Below, piece by piece: positions 27,240 to 35,518 of a DNA stretch of 64,000 nt. The stretch is from the NCBI RefSeq assembly GCF_029309905.1, contig NZ_JARBJP010000002.1, forward strand, positions 248,001 to 312,000. Reading direction: 5' to 3'. Source of the stretch: Brytella acorum (GTDB lineage: Bacteria; Pseudomonadota; Alphaproteobacteria; Acetobacterales; Acetobacteraceae). Each line of letters starts with the position of its first letter. The stretch's first letter is position 1. The position numbers were made by a program, and so were the translations under genes. The notes below the pieces were generated by a model. That model had not been told where the DNA came from and ran no database searches. It was given only the letters and a program-made list of their open reading frames with translations.

Positions 27240-27971
27240 ATGACCCAGCGCGTAGCCCTCGTGACCGGCGGCAGCCGCGGAATCGGCGCTGCCATCGCCC
27301 AGTCTCTGGCCAGAGATGGCTTCGACATCGCGATTTCCTATGCGGGCAACAAGACGCGCGCCGATGAGGTGGTGGCCGCCATCGAGGCTCTCGGGCGCAA
27401 GGCGATCGCCATTCAGGCGAATGCCGCCACCATCGAGGGCAACAGGGCCGTGATCGCCGAGACAGTCAATGCTTTCGGGCGCATTGATGCGCTCGTCTGC
27501 AATGCCGGGCGTTATCCGCATGGCGCGATCGACACCATGACGGCGGAAGAGATCGATCTCACCCTGGCGCTCAACCTGCGTGCCGTGATGGTCGAAACGG
27601 CCGAGGCCCTGCATCATATGGGCAAAGGCGGTCGCCTGATCTATGTCGGCTCGGCCTTCGGCGAGCGTTCGCCGTTCCCCGGCATTTCCGTCTATTCCGC
27701 GACCAAGGCCGCACTTCCGGGTTTCGCGCGCGGGGTGGCGCGTGACGTCGCCAAACGGGGCATCACGGTCAATGTCGTGCAGCCCGGTCCGATCGACACG
27801 GAGATGAACCCGGCGAAGGGCGAGGGGGCGGCGATGCTCAGCGGTTTCGTCGCCAGCGGACAGTACGGTGAGGTTCACGACATCGCGGCGGCGGTCTGCT
27901 ATCTCGCGTCGCCCCAGGCCGGCTACGTCAATGGCACGACGCTGACCGTTGATGGCGGTCTGTGCGCCTGA
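27240..27971 (+). CDS. SDR-family oxidoreductase between the formaldehyde genes
   Basis: Classical SDR of 243 residues: cofactor motif TGGSRGIGA (9-17), CNAG, catalytic YSATK, and a C-terminal NGTTLTVDGGLCA. A GGAGG ribosome site lies 9 bases before the ATG. It is 115 bases after frmA and 25 bases before fghA, so it is probably co-transcribed with the formaldehyde genes, but nothing in the sequence links it to formaldehyde. A general carbonyl or sugar reductase is the safest reading. Confidence 0.85.
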   Translation: MTQRVALVTGGSRGIGAAIAQSLARDGFDIAISYAGNKTRADEVVAAIEALGRKAIAIQANAATIEGNRAVIAETVNAFGRIDALVCNAGRYPHGAIDTMTAEEIDLTLALNLRAVMVETAEALHHMGKGGRLIYVGSAFGERSPFPGISVYSATKAALPGFARGVARDVAKRGITVNVVQPGPIDTEMNPAKGEGAAMLSGFVASGQYGEVHDIAAAVCYLASPQAGYVNGTTLTVDGGLCA

Positions 27972-27996
27972 ACCGCGCGATCTGAGGGAGACAATC

Positions 27997-28845
27997 ATGG
28001 CGATCGAGACGCTGTCCGAAACACTGTGCTGTCGGGGGCGGCTCGGCTTTTATCGCCATGCGTCCGAAACGCTCGGGCTGGACGCGACTTTCGGCGTCTT
28101 TCTGCCGGAAATCGCGCTCTCCGGAACGCCGGTGCCCGTCGTCCACCTGCTGGCCGGTCTGACCTGCACGCAGGAGACGTTTTTCATCAAGGCCAATGCC
28201 GTGCGGTTCGCCGCGAAATACAATCTCGCGCTCGTGGCGACCGACACCTCCCCACGCGGGGCCGGAACGCCGGGCGAGGATGAGTCCTACGATCTCGGCG
28301 CCGGGGCCGGATTTTATCTCGACGCCACGGCCGCTCCCTGGGCGCAACATTACCGGATGGGGAGCTATATTGCCGCCGAACTCCCGGCTCTGACCGAAGC
28401 CCATTTCCCGCTTGACGGGCAACGTCGCGGGATCATGGGCCATTCGATGGGCGGCCATGGCGCGCTCGTCCATGCCCTGCGCGCGCCGGAAAAATGGAAG
28501 ACCGTGTCGGCTTTCGCGCCCATCATGCATCCTGCCGCAGTCCCCTGGGGCGAAAAAGCCTTCACCGCCTATCTCGGCGAGGATCGTGCGGACTGGCGCG
28601 CATGGGACGCGACGGCGCTTCTGGAAGCCGGGCGCACCCATCCGGGGACGATCCTGATCGATCAGGGGCTGAGCGACCAGTTTCTCGACCGCGAACTCCG
28701 GCCGGAACTTTTCGAGGCCGCCGCCAGCAGAGCGGGGCAGGGGCTGCGTCTGCGCCGCCATCCCGGCTATGATCATTCCTACTGGTTCATCCAGACATTC
28801 ATCGAGGACCACATGGCCCATCATGCCGTGGGGCTGAAGGGTTAA
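27997..28845 (+). CDS. fghA: S-formylglutathione hydrolase
   Basis: Esterase-D family alpha/beta hydrolase, 282 residues, that releases formate and glutathione from S-formylglutathione. The nucleophile is Ser150 in GHSMGGH; the charge-relay Asp is in IDQGLSDQFL and the His in HPGYDHSYWF. The conserved LLAGLTCTQETF block with its reactive cysteine is at about 51-62. The ATG at 27997 follows GAGGGAG. It completes the pathway begun by frmA; the RNase T2 gene starts five bases after its stop. Confidence 0.94.
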   Translation: MAIETLSETLCCRGRLGFYRHASETLGLDATFGVFLPEIALSGTPVPVVHLLAGLTCTQETFFIKANAVRFAAKYNLALVATDTSPRGAGTPGEDESYDLGAGAGFYLDATAAPWAQHYRMGSYIAAELPALTEAHFPLDGQRRGIMGHSMGGHGALVHALRAPEKWKTVSAFAPIMHPAAVPWGEKAFTAYLGEDRADWRAWDATALLEAGRTHPGTILIDQGLSDQFLDRELRPELFEAAASRAGQGLRLRRHPGYDHSYWFIQTFIEDHMAHHAVGLKG

Positions 28846-28849
28846 CACC

Positions 28850-29605
28850 ATGCGATTCCTGCTCTGGCCTCTTATGCTCATGCTCGCGGCCTGTGCGTCT
28901 CAGGGCGCGCGACAGGCCGGTCCGGGAGAGAGCGCATTCTCTCCGGTGACGCATGCCGATTTCCGACATGACACGCTGGCGCTGAGCTGGCAGCCCGGCT
29001 TCTGCTCGACCGAGAGCGGCTGCCTGCCGGATCAGCCGAAAGCGCCGTTGATCGGCCTGCACGGATTATGGGCTTCGGAGCCGCACACGCTGGAGCAAAA
29101 GGGCGTCCCGGTTCAGGAATGGTGGCGCAAAGGGTGCGACCTGTTCGAGGATGCCGGTCCCGCCGCGTCGCCGCCCCTTGATGCCGCCATGAGCGCGACG
29201 CTCGCGGAAATCGTGCCTCACACGCGCCAGCCGCTGGTGCCGCATGAGTGGAACAAGCACGCGCGGTGTTTCGGCTATGCGCCGGGGCCGTTCTTCGCCA
29301 AAGGCGTGGATCTGCGCCAGAAATTCGCACGTTCTCCCGTCGGCGCGTGGATGTACGCCCGTCAGGGCACGGTCATCGCTCACGCGGATCTGCTCTCTTT
29401 CTTCGACAAGGCCACGGGGAATACTCAGGCCCACGCGCTGCAACTTCGCTGCGGCTATGACCATCAGGGGCGTGTGGTCCTGACCGAGTTGTGGATGACC
29501 CTGCGTCCTGATGGGCTCGATGCGTTTCCCCAGGCGGCGTCCTTCATGACGGCTGTCGACGCACAGGATAACTGTCCGACCCGGTTCCTGCTGTCGCGCT
29601 GGTGA
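28850..29605 (+). CDS. RNase T2 family lipoprotein
   Basis: Secreted acid ribonuclease of the T2 family, 251 residues. Both catalytic segments are intact: CAS I IGLHGLW (His71) and CAS II HEWNKHARC (His132, Glu133, His137). A lipobox LAAC at residues 12-15 predicts a lipid-anchored periplasmic protein, unlike E. coli RNase I, which is soluble. It is four bases after fghA and so probably shares that transcript. The role is likely scavenging of RNA or stress-linked decay; that is inference. Confidence 0.9.
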   Translation: MRFLLWPLMLMLAACASQGARQAGPGESAFSPVTHADFRHDTLALSWQPGFCSTESGCLPDQPKAPLIGLHGLWASEPHTLEQKGVPVQEWWRKGCDLFEDAGPAASPPLDAAMSATLAEIVPHTRQPLVPHEWNKHARCFGYAPGPFFAKGVDLRQKFARSPVGAWMYARQGTVIAHADLLSFFDKATGNTQAHALQLRCGYDHQGRVVLTELWMTLRPDGLDAFPQAASFMTAVDAQDNCPTRFLLSRW

Positions 29606-29703
29606 GGCCGCCTGTCACGCATTCATCACGAGCAGACGGTCCTGTACTGAGCCAGACTGGAATGGACGGCCCCATGGCCGTCCTCGGATATCCACATCGG
29701 GGA

Positions 29704-30921
29704 ATGTCACGCGTGAAAAGATTGTCTGTTCTGATGATCGGGGCTCTTATGCCGATCCTGACCGCCTGCCAGGAGACGCAGCCCTCTGTGGTTCCGCAGA
29801 CAGCCGCGATCTCCGCCGCGCCCGGCCAGTTGACGGGCAAGGCCGCTCTCGCACCGGTCGACAGCGTGCCGGGGGCTGGCGAAGCCCTGACCATCACCTA
29901 TCTTTCGACCAATGGCATGAGCGGATCGGGACTCGTGCCAGTCACGGGCGAGGTGATCTATCCCTCCGGTCCGGCCCCCGCCGGAGGCTGGCCCATCATG
30001 GCGTGGGAACATGGCACGGTCGGCATCGCGGATGAGTGCGCGCCATCGCGCAACCCCCATTCGGCGCGCGATCAGGCCTATCTCGCCGAATGGCTGCATC
30101 GCGGATTTGCGATCGTCGCCACCGATTATCAGGGGCTGGGCAGCGAAGGCACGCATCCTTATCTGAACGCGCGCGCGGAAGCCTATAGCGTGCTCGATGG
30201 CATTCGCGCGGCGCTCTCGGCGCTGCCGGACCTGCGCAACGAAGTCATGGTCGTCGGACAATCGCAGGGCGCGGCCGCAGCCTTCGCGGCGACGGCTTTT
30301 GCGCCGGACTATGCACCGGCGCTGCTGATCCGCGGGACCGTGGCGACGGGTATTCCGTATATGACCCCGCAGATTGCCGCCTCCCTGCTGGCCAGGGCGC
30401 AAAAGATGACGCCCAAGAAAGGGGATAATGGCGAGGCTGACCCGCTCGTTGCCTATGCCCTGTTGATGGGCGCTTCCCAAGCTGGCCTGGACCCGTCTTT
30501 CGAAGGCTCGCAAGCGTTTACTCCCAGGGCGATGGCCGCGTTTCATGCCGCGTCTTCCATCTGTCTTCCCGCTTTGCTGGACATGGTGAAAACCGAACAC
30601 CTGAGCCAGAGAAACGCGTTTACACCAGATATGGGCAAGGCTCTGGCGCCGGTTTTCCGCGCCATGGCCTTTCCGACGCTCAGGCTGAAAACGCCGCTTT
30701 TCATCGGCATCGGCGGGAAAGACCGGGATGTCTCACCCGAAGGGCAGCTTCTTCTCGCCCGGGATGCCTGCAAGGCGGGCACGGTGGTCCAGACGCATCT
30801 CTACAGGGCCGAGAATCATTCTGGAGCGGTGATGGCGTCCGTCCCGGACTCGAGGATTTTTACGACGGCTGTCATGGCTGGCGGAAACGTCGTGTCTTCC
30901 TGCGCGCCAGTTCATCACTGA
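29704..30921 (+). CDS. Secreted alpha/beta hydrolase lipoprotein (secretory-lipase-like)
   Basis: A 405-residue hydrolase with a lipoprotein signal (LTAC, Cys22) and nucleophile motif GQSQG in VVGQSQGAAAAFA. Asp in GGKDRDVSP and His in RAENHSG probably complete the triad. The layout, with an EHGTVG segment and a large helical cap, resembles fungal-type secretory lipases and bacterial esterases of that group. The frame opens at 29602, but the signal peptide begins at ATG 29704; a GTG at 29713 with GGGGA upstream is an equally good start. The substrate is unknown. Confidence 0.8.
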   Translation: MSRVKRLSVLMIGALMPILTACQETQPSVVPQTAAISAAPGQLTGKAALAPVDSVPGAGEALTITYLSTNGMSGSGLVPVTGEVIYPSGPAPAGGWPIMAWEHGTVGIADECAPSRNPHSARDQAYLAEWLHRGFAIVATDYQGLGSEGTHPYLNARAEAYSVLDGIRAALSALPDLRNEVMVVGQSQGAAAAFAATAFAPDYAPALLIRGTVATGIPYMTPQIAASLLARAQKMTPKKGDNGEADPLVAYALLMGASQAGLDPSFEGSQAFTPRAMAAFHAASSICLPALLDMVKTEHLSQRNAFTPDMGKALAPVFRAMAFPTLRLKTPLFIGIGGKDRDVSPEGQLLLARDACKAGTVVQTHLYRAENHSGAVMASVPDSRIFTTAVMAGGNVVSSCAPVHH

Positions 30922-30930
30922 CGCCGCGGT

Positions 30931-30968
30931 CCATGCGATTCTCTCGTATGTCCGGAGGGATCGCATGG
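30931..30968. other. Hairpin between convergent genes
   Basis: CCATGCGAT (30931-30939) and ATCGCATGG (30960-30968) form a perfect 9-bp stem with a 20-base loop, in the 66-base space between the convergent alpha/beta hydrolase and MFS genes. There is no T-run, so a terminator role is only possible. Confidence 0.35.
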
Positions 30969-30987
30969 AAAATACGCACCTGTCGCG

Positions 30988-32289
30988 TCACGGGTTTTGT
31001 TCGGCGCGCGCGGCCGTGGCTTGCGGAGGATGCGGAGGCGTGTCTCCGGGTGTGCGTTCCGGCATTCCACGCGGTTGCAGGTCGAGCTTGCGCAGCGTGA
31101 GCCAGCCGATCATTGCGGCCGCAAATCCGGATAACGCGCCCACACCGAGCGCCCAGCGCGGACCGAAACTATCCGCGACCCAGCCGACGAACGGAGCGCC
31201 GATGGGCGCGCCGCCGAGCGCGATGCCGACCCGGAGCGCCATGACGCGACCCCGCATGAACGGCTCGGTCGTAAGCTGCATGACGCTGTTCGTGGTGCTT
31301 GTGAAAAGGAGCGTCGCGACGCCGATGATGGTCAGCGTGATCGCGAAAAGCCAGTAACTGGGAGCGAGCGCCGCCAGCGTGCATCCCGTCCCGAAGACCA
31401 GCGTGCCCGTCATCAGCGCGCGAAAGCGCGCCTCCCCGCTCCCCGCGCTGAGGAACGACCCTACGACCGTTCCGACAGCCATGATGGACGAGAGGAGCCC
31501 ATATTCTTTCGCATTGGCATGAAAGACCTTCACGGCCATCGTCGCCGTGAAGATCGGGAAATTCAGCCCGAATGTTCCGATCAGGAACAGCATCGCAAGG
31601 ATGGCTTTCAGGTCTGGGCGCGCCCAGACGTAGCGCAGCCCTTCGACGAACGCGCCTTTGCCATGGTGGCTGCGCGCATGCGGATGAAGCTCGGAAACCC
31701 GCAGCAATGCGAGCGAACCCAGCACCGCGAGAAAAGAGGCCCCATTGGTCAGGAAAGCCCAGCCCGTACCGATGGATGCGATGACGATGCCGCAGACGGC
31801 CGGTCCGATCATGCGGGCCGCATTGAAGGACATTGAATTCACACCGACAGCCGCAGGCAGTTCAGCGTCTCCAACGAGTTCGGCAACGAAAGTCTGGCGT
31901 ACAGGAGCGTCGAATGCGGCGGCACAGCCGAAGAGGGCGGCGAAGATATAGACCTCCCACAGGCGGATGATACCGGTGACGGTCAGAATGCCGAGCATGA
32001 GGGCGAGCGCACCCATGATCGCCTGGGTAGCCATGAGCAGGTGACGCTTGTTGCAGCGGTCGGCGGCGACGCCCGTCCATGGCAGGAGCAGGAATTGCGG
32101 GCCGAACTGCAGGGCCATCACGGTGCCGACCGCGGACGCGCTGTGATGCGTAAGCCCGGTGAGGACGAGCCAGTCCTGCGCGGTTCTCTGGACCCATGTG
32201 CCGATATTGGAGACGAGCGCTCCGATCGCCCAGATACGATAGTTGAAATGGCTGAGAGGCCGGATCACACGGAGGATCGACGCGTTCAT
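30988..32289 (-). CDS. MFS transporter (EntS/DitE-like group)
   Basis: Twelve-helix major facilitator of about 433 residues. The opening NYRIWAIGALVSNIGTWVQ, the D-R-C-N-K-R loop after helix II (GVAADRCNKR) and the MRGRVMALR loop after helix VIII are typical of the EntS-like exporters. The frame opens at 32373; the ATG at 32289 is just before helix I and is preferred, though its ribosome site is weak. It is last in a MarR / isochorismatase-like / MFS run, which suggests efflux of an aromatic or amide compound. The C-terminus is Pro/Ala-rich. Confidence 0.85.
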   Translation of the reverse strand: MNASILRVIRPLSHFNYRIWAIGALVSNIGTWVQRTAQDWLVLTGLTHHSASAVGTVMALQFGPQFLLLPWTGVAADRCNKRHLLMATQAIMGALALMLGILTVTGIIRLWEVYIFAALFGCAAAFDAPVRQTFVAELVGDAELPAAVGVNSMSFNAARMIGPAVCGIVIASIGTGWAFLTNGASFLAVLGSLALLRVSELHPHARSHHGKGAFVEGLRYVWARPDLKAILAMLFLIGTFGLNFPIFTATMAVKVFHANAKEYGLLSSIMAVGTVVGSFLSAGSGEARFRALMTGTLVFGTGCTLAALAPSYWLFAITLTIIGVATLLFTSTTNSVMQLTTEPFMRGRVMALRVGIALGGAPIGAPFVGWVADSFGPRWALGVGALSGFAAAMIGWLTLRKLDLQPRGMPERTPGDTPPHPPQATAARAEQNP

Positions 32290-32430
32290 GTCCGCGCTGA
32301 CGGATCGTCGCCCCGTAGGTCGTCGAGACGAGGAGAGAACCCGGGAGAGATCAGGACGATCCCGCGACGACAAGCGACGGGCTCCTGTGGAACGGCGTCG
32401 TCGGGCGCGTCCACATGAACGACCAGCATG

Positions 32431-32997
32431 TCATGCTGCCTTCGTATCGAGCGCGGTCATGATTTCGCTGGCAGTGCCGCGTTCGCCGAGCCGTGGGAAA
32501 ACATGGTTGAGGCTGTATTCATGAGCCTCGGCCCGTGTGTCCGTCATGGCGTCGGATACCAGCGTCACATTGAAACCGAGTTCGTAAGCCTGACGCGCCG
32601 TGGCTTCGACGCCAGTTCCGGTCGCGACGCCGCAGATGACGACCTGCGTGACGCCCGCGGCTTTCAACCGTGCTTCAAGATCCGTCGTGGCGAACGCGCC
32701 CCAGCTTTGCTTCGTCATGACGAGGTCACCGGGTTGACGGTCCAGATCGTCGATCAAATCCGCAAACCCGCTCGGCAGCGGGCTGTCGAGCCGAGGACGC
32801 TGCTCGGTGCGGCCAGGTGCGGCTCCCGTGACATTGACCAGCACCACGGTCAGTCCGCGCGCGCGAAAAACTTTCAGCAGTGTGCGTGTGTGCCGGAGGA
32901 CGTCAGCGATCGGATGCACAAAGGGATAGCCGATAAGCCCTTTCTGGAGATCGACGACGATCAGGGCCGTCTCTGGATCAATTTGTGAAATGGTCAT
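32431..32997 (-). CDS. Isochorismatase-like hydrolase lacking the nucleophilic cysteine
   Basis: Isochorismatase-fold protein of 188 residues. Asp16 (VVDLQKG) and Lys96 (TKQSWGAF) of the catalytic set are present. In the usual GxxTxxCVxxT block the sequence is GVATGTGVEAT, so Gly129 takes the place of the cysteine used by nicotinamidases and N-carbamoyl amidases. True isochorismatases also lack this cysteine, so an ether-hydrolysing or altered chemistry is possible. It lies 39 bases after the MarR gene and before the MFS gene. The substrate is unknown. Confidence 0.85.
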   Translation of the reverse strand: MTISQIDPETALIVVDLQKGLIGYPFVHPIADVLRHTRTLLKVFRARGLTVVLVNVTGAAPGRTEQRPRLDSPLPSGFADLIDDLDRQPGDLVMTKQSWGAFATTDLEARLKAAGVTQVVICGVATGTGVEATARQAYELGFNVTLVSDAMTDTRAEAHEYSLNHVFPRLGERGTASEIMTALDTKAA

Positions 32998-33036
32998 GAC
33001 GTGATCCCTTCAGGTGCGGTGAACTGTCGTCATCCG

Positions 33037-33483
33037 TCAGTCGTCCACGACCTTTCTGATGAGCGCGAGGGCTGTCAGCAGGCGGGCCTGTTCATCCGGC
33101 GACAGATAGTGCTCGATCCTGCGACTCAGCCAGTCCTGGCGTGCCGCGCGTCCCTCGACGATCCACGCCCGAGATGTCTCCGTAAGGTCGAGAATGGTCT
33201 GGCGACCGTCGGTGGAATCGGGCTCGCCGCGGATCATGCCTTCCGCTTCGAGCGCCGCAATGATCTTTCCCATGGACTGGGGACGCATGGCCTCGGCGCG
33301 GGCCAGGCCGGAAGCCGTCGCCGGTCCGTTTTTCTCCAGACGGACAAGAACGGCGATCTGGGACGGCGTGAAGTCGCCGACATTGGATTGCTCACGAAGG
33401 CGGCGCTTCAGACGTCCGATCAGGCCTCTGAGCTCTTCGGCCGCTTTCGCGGCGGTCGGGGTGGAAAGAAGTGATGGTGGCAT
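33037..33483 (-). CDS. MarR-family transcription regulator
   Basis: Winged-helix regulator of about 148 residues. The recognition region (TPSQIAVLVRLEKNGP, then ASGLARAEAMRPQSMGKII) and the wing with DSTDGRQ are typical of MarR. The frame opens at 33510, but TATAAT at 33493-33498 would then be inside the gene; starting at the ATG 33483 leaves that element just upstream and makes the message nearly leaderless. It heads the run with the isochorismatase-like and MFS genes and is their probable regulator. Confidence 0.85.
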   Translation of the reverse strand: MPPSLLSTPTAAKAAEELRGLIGRLKRRLREQSNVGDFTPSQIAVLVRLEKNGPATASGLARAEAMRPQSMGKIIAALEAEGMIRGEPDSTDGRQTILDLTETSRAWIVEGRAARQDWLSRRIEHYLSPDEQARLLTALALIRKVVDD

Positions 33484-33492
33484 ACGTTCGAG

Positions 33493-33541
33493 ATTATAGC
33501 GTTTCGCCATATATTGAAAGCCAAACTTATCACCTAAGCTT
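33493..33541 (-). promoter_or_regulatory. Candidate promoter and operator of the MarR module
   Basis: On the minus strand a TATAAT element (33493-33498) lies 9 bases before the ATG at 33483. Further up, AAGCTTA-N5-TAAGTTT (33523-33541) is an inverted repeat with one mismatch per arm pair, the size expected for a MarR dimer site. It would overlap the -35 region. The -35 hexamer itself is poor. This is pattern-based only. Confidence 0.4.
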
Positions 33542-33866
33542 ATTATATGCGTGATGAACCAAGCGGGGTGGACGTCTGTGACCGACCGAAAGGCCGTAAC
33601 GATTAAGGAATGTTCCGGCTGGCCCGATCATGATCCGGTCGCGACACCTCCATTGGGCCGTATGGAGCGCGGTGTCCGCACATTTTAAAAGCTTGGACCA
33701 TGACAGTGAACTTTCACGATCACCGCGTCGACCATGGCGCATCCTTAAGAGCAATCGTGCTGCCGGATTGCGATGAATCCAACAATGGCCGTGTTCTGAA
33801 TTTCGCCAATTATATGAACTGCATTGACGGGAACATGAATGATGTCCTCCACAATCGGAGGGGTCT
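33542..33866. other. Gap upstream of the MarR gene, no gene called
   Basis: About 325 bases, more AT-rich than the surroundings. A plus-strand open frame from the ATG at 33700 continues into the 3' end of yjbQ on the opposite strand; its first 45 codons have normal amino-acid use (several Asn, Asp, His), the rest does not. Near 33846-33860, CCTCC-ACAATC-GGAGG is followed by GGTCTTTATT, a weak plus-strand terminator shape. A short gene or small RNA here is possible but not supported enough to call. Confidence 0.3.
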
Positions 33867-34283
33867 TTATTCGCCCAGCAGATGCAGCACGATTTCGCGT
33901 CGATGCGGCTGTCTCCGATGCTCGAAAAGGTAGAGACCCTGCCAGGTGCCGAGGACTGGCTCCCCGTCCAGAACAGGAATGCTGAGCTGGATATCAGTCA
34001 ACATCGTGCGCAGATGGGCCGGCATGTCGTCCGTCCCCTCATAATCATGGATATAGCTGCGGCTTTCAGGGACGAGGTCGTCAAAAAATGACGCGATATC
34101 CTGCCGCACCGTCGGGTCGGCATTTTCCTGGACCGTCAGCGACGCCGAGGTATGGCGGCACCACAACGTCAGCAGGCCGTTTTCAATGCCTGTTTCGCGC
34201 ACCCAGTCACAGACCCTGTGCGTGATCAGGGTCAGGCCCTTGCCGCGGGTGGTGAAGGAAAGCCGCGTGAAAGCCTGGTGCAT
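33867..34283 (-). CDS. YjbQ family protein (UPF0047)
   Basis: Small cytoplasmic protein of 138 residues. The conserved CRHTSASLTVQENAD and HTSASL core, the DDMPAHLRTMLT block and the GTWQGLYLFEHR block are those of the YjbQ family, some of which have thiamine-phosphate synthase activity when overproduced. The physiological role is not settled. It stands alone 46 bases after the trpS stop in genome order, on the same strand. Confidence 0.88.
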   Translation of the reverse strand: MHQAFTRLSFTTRGKGLTLITHRVCDWVRETGIENGLLTLWCRHTSASLTVQENADPTVRQDIASFFDDLVPESRSYIHDYEGTDDMPAHLRTMLTDIQLSIPVLDGEPVLGTWQGLYLFEHRRQPHRREIVLHLLGE

Positions 34284-34329
34284 GAGGATCCATCCCGTTC
34301 ATGCCCCGCGCGGGGGCTGTGTTCAGGAG

Positions 34330-35325
34330 TTAACGGAGAAAACCCACGAGGCGTTCCGCTTCGCGCACGATCGGTTCGGCGATCACGTTCGCACGTTCGG
34401 CGCCGTCGCGCAGCACGGCTTGCAAATGGTCCGGCGCCTGAAGCAGTCGACGGGTCTCGTCGCCGACCGGCCCGATATGCGTCACCAGCAGGTCCGCCAG
34501 CGCGGTCTTGAACGGGCCAAACCCCGATCCTCCGAAACGGGCCAGAACCTGAGCCATGCTCTCGCCTGACAGGGCGGCGTAGATCGTCACCAGATTGCGC
34601 GCCTCGGGACGGCTTTCGAGGCCTTCCTCTTCAGACGGAAGCGGCTCGGCGTCGGTCTTGGCGCGGCGGATCTTGAGCGCGATCTCGTCCGCCGTGTCGG
34701 TCAGTTCGATGCGCGACTGCGCCGACGGATCGGATTTGGACATTTTCTTGGTGCCGTCCCGCAGGCTCATGACCCGCGCGGCCTCGGGGGGGATCAGGGC
34801 CTCGATCGTCGGGAAGAAATCGACCTCGTAATCGTGGTTGAACTTCTCGGCGATATCATTCGCAATTTCGAGATGCTGCCGCTGATCGTCGCCGACCGGA
34901 ACGCGCGTCGCGTGGAAGGCGTGAATGTCCGCCGCCATGAGGGATGGGTAGATATAAAGGCCCGCGGAGTGCGCCTCGCGATCCTTGCCCGCTTTTTCCT
35001 TGAACTGGGTCATGCGGTTCAGCCAGCCAAGGCGGACGACGCAGTTGAAGATCCAGCCCAGCCGCGCGTGAGCCGAAACGGCGGACTGATTATAGAGAAT
35101 CTGCGATTTCGGATTGATGCCCGAAGCGATCAGGCACGCCGTCTGCGTGAATGTGTCCTGACGGAGCGTTTCGGGTGTACGCCAGACGGTCAGCGCATGC
35201 ATGTCCACGAGGCAGAAAATGCATTCGTGATCCTTCTGCAGGGCGACCCAGTTACGGATCGCGCCGAGATAGTTGCCAAGCTGCGGGACACCGGTCGGCT
35301 GAATGCCGGAAAATACGCGTTGCAT
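34330..35325 (-). CDS. trpS: Tryptophanyl-tRNA synthetase
   Basis: Class I synthetase that charges tRNA-Trp. The N-terminal [13 protein letters not shown] corresponds to the HIGH region and KKMSKSD is the KMSKS loop; VDMHALT and the GDDQRQHLE block bind tryptophan and adenylate. From the ATG at 35325 ([12 protein letters not shown]) it has 331 residues, the usual bacterial size; the frame continues to 35454 but those codons encode nothing recognisable. Confidence 0.95.
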   Translation of the reverse strand: MQRVFSGIQPTGVPQLGNYLGAIRNWVALQKDHECIFCLVDMHALTVWRTPETLRQDTFTQTACLIASGINPKSQILYNQSAVSAHARLGWIFNCVVRLGWLNRMTQFKEKAGKDREAHSAGLYIYPSLMAADIHAFHATRVPVGDDQRQHLEIANDIAEKFNHDYEVDFFPTIEALIPPEAARVMSLRDGTKKMSKSDPSAQSRIELTDTADEIALKIRRAKTDAEPLPSEEEGLESRPEARNLVTIYAALSGESMAQVLARFGGSGFGPFKTALADLLVTHIGPVGDETRRLLQAPDHLQAVLRDGAERANVIAEPIVREAERLVGFLR

Positions 35326-35518
35326 AGCCGGTGTTTTCGGACGGGTTGGCCGCCCGGTCAATGGGCTCGAAGAATGCGATGAAACGATTTCGCGGATGCG
35401 GAAGCTTCCGAACCGGGCTGCGAGGCGCGTTTCCGCGCCCCGTGGCGCCGCCATCCCGGAAACGGCGCACGCTGAAACCGGGATTCAGCAGCTTACGGCA
35501 TTCTTGCGGGGCCGTGGA

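Noticed and set aside
33700-33933. 77-codon plus-strand frame reaching into yjbQ
   Set aside because: Its second half is the antisense of yjbQ; the first half is not enough to support a gene.
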